Both the position numbers and the translations under genes were made by a program. Of a stretch of DNA of 64,000 bases, positions 61,618 to 64,000 are shown piece by piece (position 1 is the first letter of the stretch; every line of letters begins with the position of its first letter). The DNA is from Bacillota bacterium (lineage in GTDB: Bacteria; Bacillota; Clostridia; Tissierellales; Gottschalkiaceae): assembly GCA_023420895.1 (NCBI GenBank), contig JAEZUY010000001.1, positions 1 through 64,000 of the forward strand, given 5' to 3'. The notes beneath the pieces are model-generated. The model ran no database searches, was not told where the DNA came from, and saw only the letters and a list, made by a program, of their open reading frames with translations.

Positions 61618-62373
61618 TTAAAACTCTATTTCCAGTGCTACAGGACAATGGTCGCTTCCCATTATCTCTGTGTGTATTTCCGCTTCTTTAAGATTTTCAT
61701 TCAGTCTTTCCGAAACTATGAAATAGTCGATTCTCCATCCTGAATTTCTTTCTCTCGATTTTCTCATATAAGACCACCAGGAATAAACTTCTTCAAGGTC
61801 CGGATAGAAATATCTGAAAGTGTCAGTAAATCCCGCTCCCAGAAATTCAGTCATTTTTCCTCTCTCCTGGTCTGAGAAACCGGCATTCTTTCTATTCGAG
61901 GAAGGATTCTTAAGATCTATTTCTTTATGTGCAACATTTAAATCTCCGCATACTATAACGGGTTTCTTTTCATCCAGAGAAACTATATATGCTCTGAAAT
62001 CGTCTTCCCATTTCATTCTGTAGTCTATTCTTGCAAGCCCTCTCTGTGAATTAGGCGTATAGACATTCACAAGATAGAAGTCTTCATATTCAAGGGTTAT
62101 GACTCTTCCTTCTTTGTCATGCTCTTCAATCCCTAGTCCCAGTTTCACACTTAAAGGCTCTTTCTTAGTGAAAACTGCTGTTCCTGAATAGCCTTTCTTC
62201 TCAGCATAATTCCAGTACTGAAAGTATCCTTCTAAATCCAGGTCAATCTGACCCTCCTGAAGCTTAGTCTCCTGAACACAGAATATATCCGCATTGGCAT
62301 CGCTGAAATAGTTCAGAAAACCTTTCTTTACAGCAGCTCTGAGTCCATTAACATTCCATGAAACAAGTTTCAA
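61618..62373 (-). CDS. exoA: Exodeoxyribonuclease III / AP endonuclease
   Basis: A 251-residue enzyme of base-excision repair. KLVSWNVNGLRAAVKKGF, FCVQETKLQEGQ, VNVYTPNSQRGLARIDYR, CGDLNVAHKEIDL and the catalytic MGSDHCPVALE end are all present. TTG at 62371-62373 is used because GGGAG lies 8 bases before it and the family normally starts KLVSWN. Confidence 0.95.
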   Translation of the reverse strand: MKLVSWNVNGLRAAVKKGFLNYFSDANADIFCVQETKLQEGQIDLDLEGYFQYWNYAEKKGYSGTAVFTKKEPLSVKLGLGIEEHDKEGRVITLEYEDFYLVNVYTPNSQRGLARIDYRMKWEDDFRAYIVSLDEKKPVIVCGDLNVAHKEIDLKNPSSNRKNAGFSDQERGKMTEFLGAGFTDTFRYFYPDLEEVYSWWSYMRKSRERNSGWRIDYFIVSERLNENLKEAEIHTEIMGSDHCPVALEIEF

Positions 62374-62390
62374 ATTATCAACTCCCAATA

Positions 62391-62768
62391 TTATTTTGCC
62401 TCTATAACTTCAACTCTGTATCCGTCAGGATCTGTTACAAAATAGTATCTCGTGCTTCCATCTGCAAGACCCATTAAATCTGTGACCTCATATCCCATTT
62501 CTTTATGTCTTTCTCTCGACTCTTCAAGATTTTCAGTTTCAACCGCAGTATGGCTGAATCCGTTTCCTATAGTATAAGGCTCTTCCTGGTCATAATTGTA
62601 AGTCAGTTCCATTTCATACCCGCCGTCTCTGTCGCTCAGATAAACGAGCGTGAATTTATTTACAGGATCATCTTTTCTTCTCGTTTCTTTAAGACCTATA
62701 GCCTCTTCATAAAATTTAAGAGAAGCATCAAGATCCTTTACTCTTATACATACATGAAGCATTTTCAT
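62391..62768 (-). CDS. gloA: Lactoylglutathione lyase (glyoxalase I)
   Basis: A 125-residue metalloenzyme of methylglyoxal detoxification. LHVCIRVKDLDASLKFYEEAIGL is the first beta-alpha module with its His ligand. ELTYNYDQEEPYTIGNGFSHTAVET and DPDGYRVEVIE provide further ligands. Length and motifs fit the nickel-type bacterial enzyme. It lies upstream of exoA by 17 bases. Confidence 0.92.
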   Translation of the reverse strand: MKMLHVCIRVKDLDASLKFYEEAIGLKETRRKDDPVNKFTLVYLSDRDGGYEMELTYNYDQEEPYTIGNGFSHTAVETENLEESRERHKEMGYEVTDLMGLADGSTRYYFVTDPDGYRVEVIEAK

Positions 62769-63043
62769 TTTTAAAAACCCCTTTCACAATTAGTCCTTAT
62801 CAATATTATATACCACATTTTAACTGATATCTTACAGCTTTTCCGTTCTTATTTCCTTTAAATCCTCTTTTAATCTGAATACTGTGCGATAACAGCTGTA
62901 AAACGGATGAATTTCCGATTAAACGTGCAGATATTGATATATCTCGTGTTTACTTTGAATATATTTTGAATATTTATCTGCAAAAACGTTTTCTTTATTA
63001 TATAATAAGTATATAGCTAATATAAAATTATGGTGGTGTCTTT

Positions 63044-64000
63044 ATGTACGAAAAAATATATTCGGAACTTTTAGATAACTTGGATAAAAGCGTAAGATCT
63101 GTTCTTATAACAGAGCTCAAAATTGACGACGATAAAAAAAATGTAAAAGATAAATATTTACTTTCAATAGATGATATAGAGAGCGGAAAGATTCCTAAAG
63201 AGTTTAAAAATTACTCAGACAAAATAAAGGAATCTTTTTCATTTGGAACACCGCAGAATATTGAAATTGACGACAGGACTGAAATAGTTCTTGAACCTTT
63301 CTTTCCTAAGCCGAGAGTCGTTATCTTCGGGGGAGGACATATTGCAAAACCTCTTGTCGAACTCTGTGCGGATTCTGAATTTTCAGTGACTGTTGTAGAT
63401 GACAGACCTTCTTTTGCAAATATCGGAAGATTTCCTAAGGCGGATGAAGTTATATGCGACTCTTTTGAGAACAGTTTTGAAAGAGTCAGTCTTAGAAGAG
63501 ACGACTTCGTTGTTATCGTTACAAGAGGGCACAAACATGACAATGTATGCTTGAAAAATGCTCTAAAATGCAAAAATCTCGCTTTTCTCGGCATGATAGG
63601 CTCAAGAAAAAGAGTCAGAGATATGATGAACGACTTCAAAGAGGAAGGATATACTGATGAAGAACTCTCACATATAAATGCGCCTATAGGACTTCATATC
63701 GGAGCTGTAACTCCTTTTGAAATAGCGGTGTCTATAGTTGCACAGCTCATAGAGTACAGAAGACTGAAATCCAGTCTTGCCCAGGGGCTTCCAAGAAAGT
63801 TCAACTGGCCTGATTTTGACAGAGAAGTTATTGAAGCGCTTGCAGATAAAGACGATATGGACAAAGCACTGATAACTATAACTGTTTCAAAAGGATCAGT
63901 TCCCAGAAAAGCCGGAGCAAAGATGCTGGTCTATCCTGACGGCAGAATAGTAGGAAGCATCGGAGGAGGATGCGCTGAAGCCGATATAATAACTACTGCA
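63044..64000 (+). CDS. XdhC-family molybdenum hydroxylase maturation protein (3' end missing)
   Basis: Open for 319 residues to the window edge. After a 75-residue N-terminal part comes a Rossmann domain (RVVIFGGGHIAKPLVEL, FLGMIGSRKRV, IGAVTPFEIAVSI), then the XdhC/CoxI domain (ITVSKGSVPRKAGAKMLV and GSIGGGCAEADI). XdhC proteins deliver sulfurated molybdenum cofactor to xanthine dehydrogenase-type enzymes. The Rossmann part precedes the CoxI part, opposite to enterobacterial XdhC. ATG 63044 has GGTGGTG before it. It fits with the molybdate genes of the window. Confidence 0.88.
   Translation, partial: MYEKIYSELLDNLDKSVRSVLITELKIDDDKKNVKDKYLLSIDDIESGKIPKEFKNYSDKIKESFSFGTPQNIEIDDRTEIVLEPFFPKPRVVIFGGGHIAKPLVELCADSEFSVTVVDDRPSFANIGRFPKADEVICDSFENSFERVSLRRDDFVVIVTRGHKHDNVCLKNALKCKNLAFLGMIGSRKRVRDMMNDFKEEGYTDEELSHINAPIGLHIGAVTPFEIAVSIVAQLIEYRRLKSSLAQGLPRKFNWPDFDREVIEALADKDDMDKALITITVSKGSVPRKAGAKMLVYPDGRIVGSIGGGCAEADIITTA

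Noticed and set aside
62769..63043. A purine riboswitch before the XdhC-like gene
   Set aside because: No conserved purine aptamer core or paired loops seen; only AT-rich promoter-like sequence.

Overview
This is an AT-rich chromosomal window from an anaerobic low-GC Gram-positive bacterium, most likely a clostridium or Tissierellia-like member of the Bacillota. Supporting signs are AGA/ATA-rich codon use, strong AGGAGG ribosome sites, many TTG start codons, an anaerobic sulfatase-maturating enzyme, the early-cobalt (cbi) cobalamin route, FeoAB, and an XdhC-type molybdenum-hydroxylase maturation protein at the right edge. I cannot name the genus. No rRNA, tRNA, CRISPR array, transposase or phage gene was seen.

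Layout. Positions 1-1320 hold a decayed molybdate/tungstate ABC transporter: a binding-protein remnant, a permease with an in-frame stop, and the start of an ATPase. Positions 1459-9419 (minus) are one tetrapyrrole operon, cbiH-cbiJ-hemA-sirC-hemC-cobA/hemD-hemB-hemL, making uroporphyrinogen III from glutamyl-tRNA and feeding the corrin branch. Two plus-strand metabolic genes follow (class I aldolase and iron alcohol dehydrogenase). Positions 11911-22956 (minus) are a cobalamin operon with its promoter, a cobalamin riboswitch and terminator, then cbiM-N-Q-X-C-D-E-T-L-F-G. A cytoplasmic sulfatase, a DUF202 membrane protein and the sulfatase-maturating radical SAM enzyme are appended to its end by an ATGA overlap.

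Positions 23000-26200 carry a small anchored protein, a YlmA-like ATPase, apt and azlCD. Positions 26200-31400 contain the most unusual feature: four related non-coding RNA units on the minus strand, three in tandem and one on the far side of a heterodimeric ABC exporter. Each unit has a near-identical promoter (TTGACA or TTGACT, 17 bp, TATCAT) overlapped by a Fur-box-like sequence. Each has several unpaired CCUC motifs, a 10-bp stem whose sequence differs between copies while pairing is kept, and an intrinsic terminator. They look like a multicopy, iron-responsive small-RNA family.

Positions 31500-46700 hold RNA-modification genes, a P-type ATPase, a frameshifted AraC regulator, a flippase-like membrane protein with a nicotianamine-synthase-like SAM protein, feoAB, a NatAB-type exporter, and an intact modABC operon preceded by a ModE-like regulator and a candidate ModE operator. 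Positions 46663-50316 hold two ABC-F proteins. Positions 50343-52809 hold a sigma-70-family factor preceded by two tandem paralogues of unknown function; all three share a GGGTATATAT upstream motif. Positions 52988-62768 are mostly housekeeping and salvage genes: ung, a sulfonate/nitrate-type ABC importer, nucleoside hydrolase, ribokinase, a cyclase-family hydrolase, exoA and gloA. The window ends inside an xdhC-like gene.

Together the genes describe an anaerobe investing in cobalamin, heme precursors, molybdate and ferrous iron. The new RNA family is a plausible iron-dependent post-transcriptional layer over this metal economy; that last step is inference.
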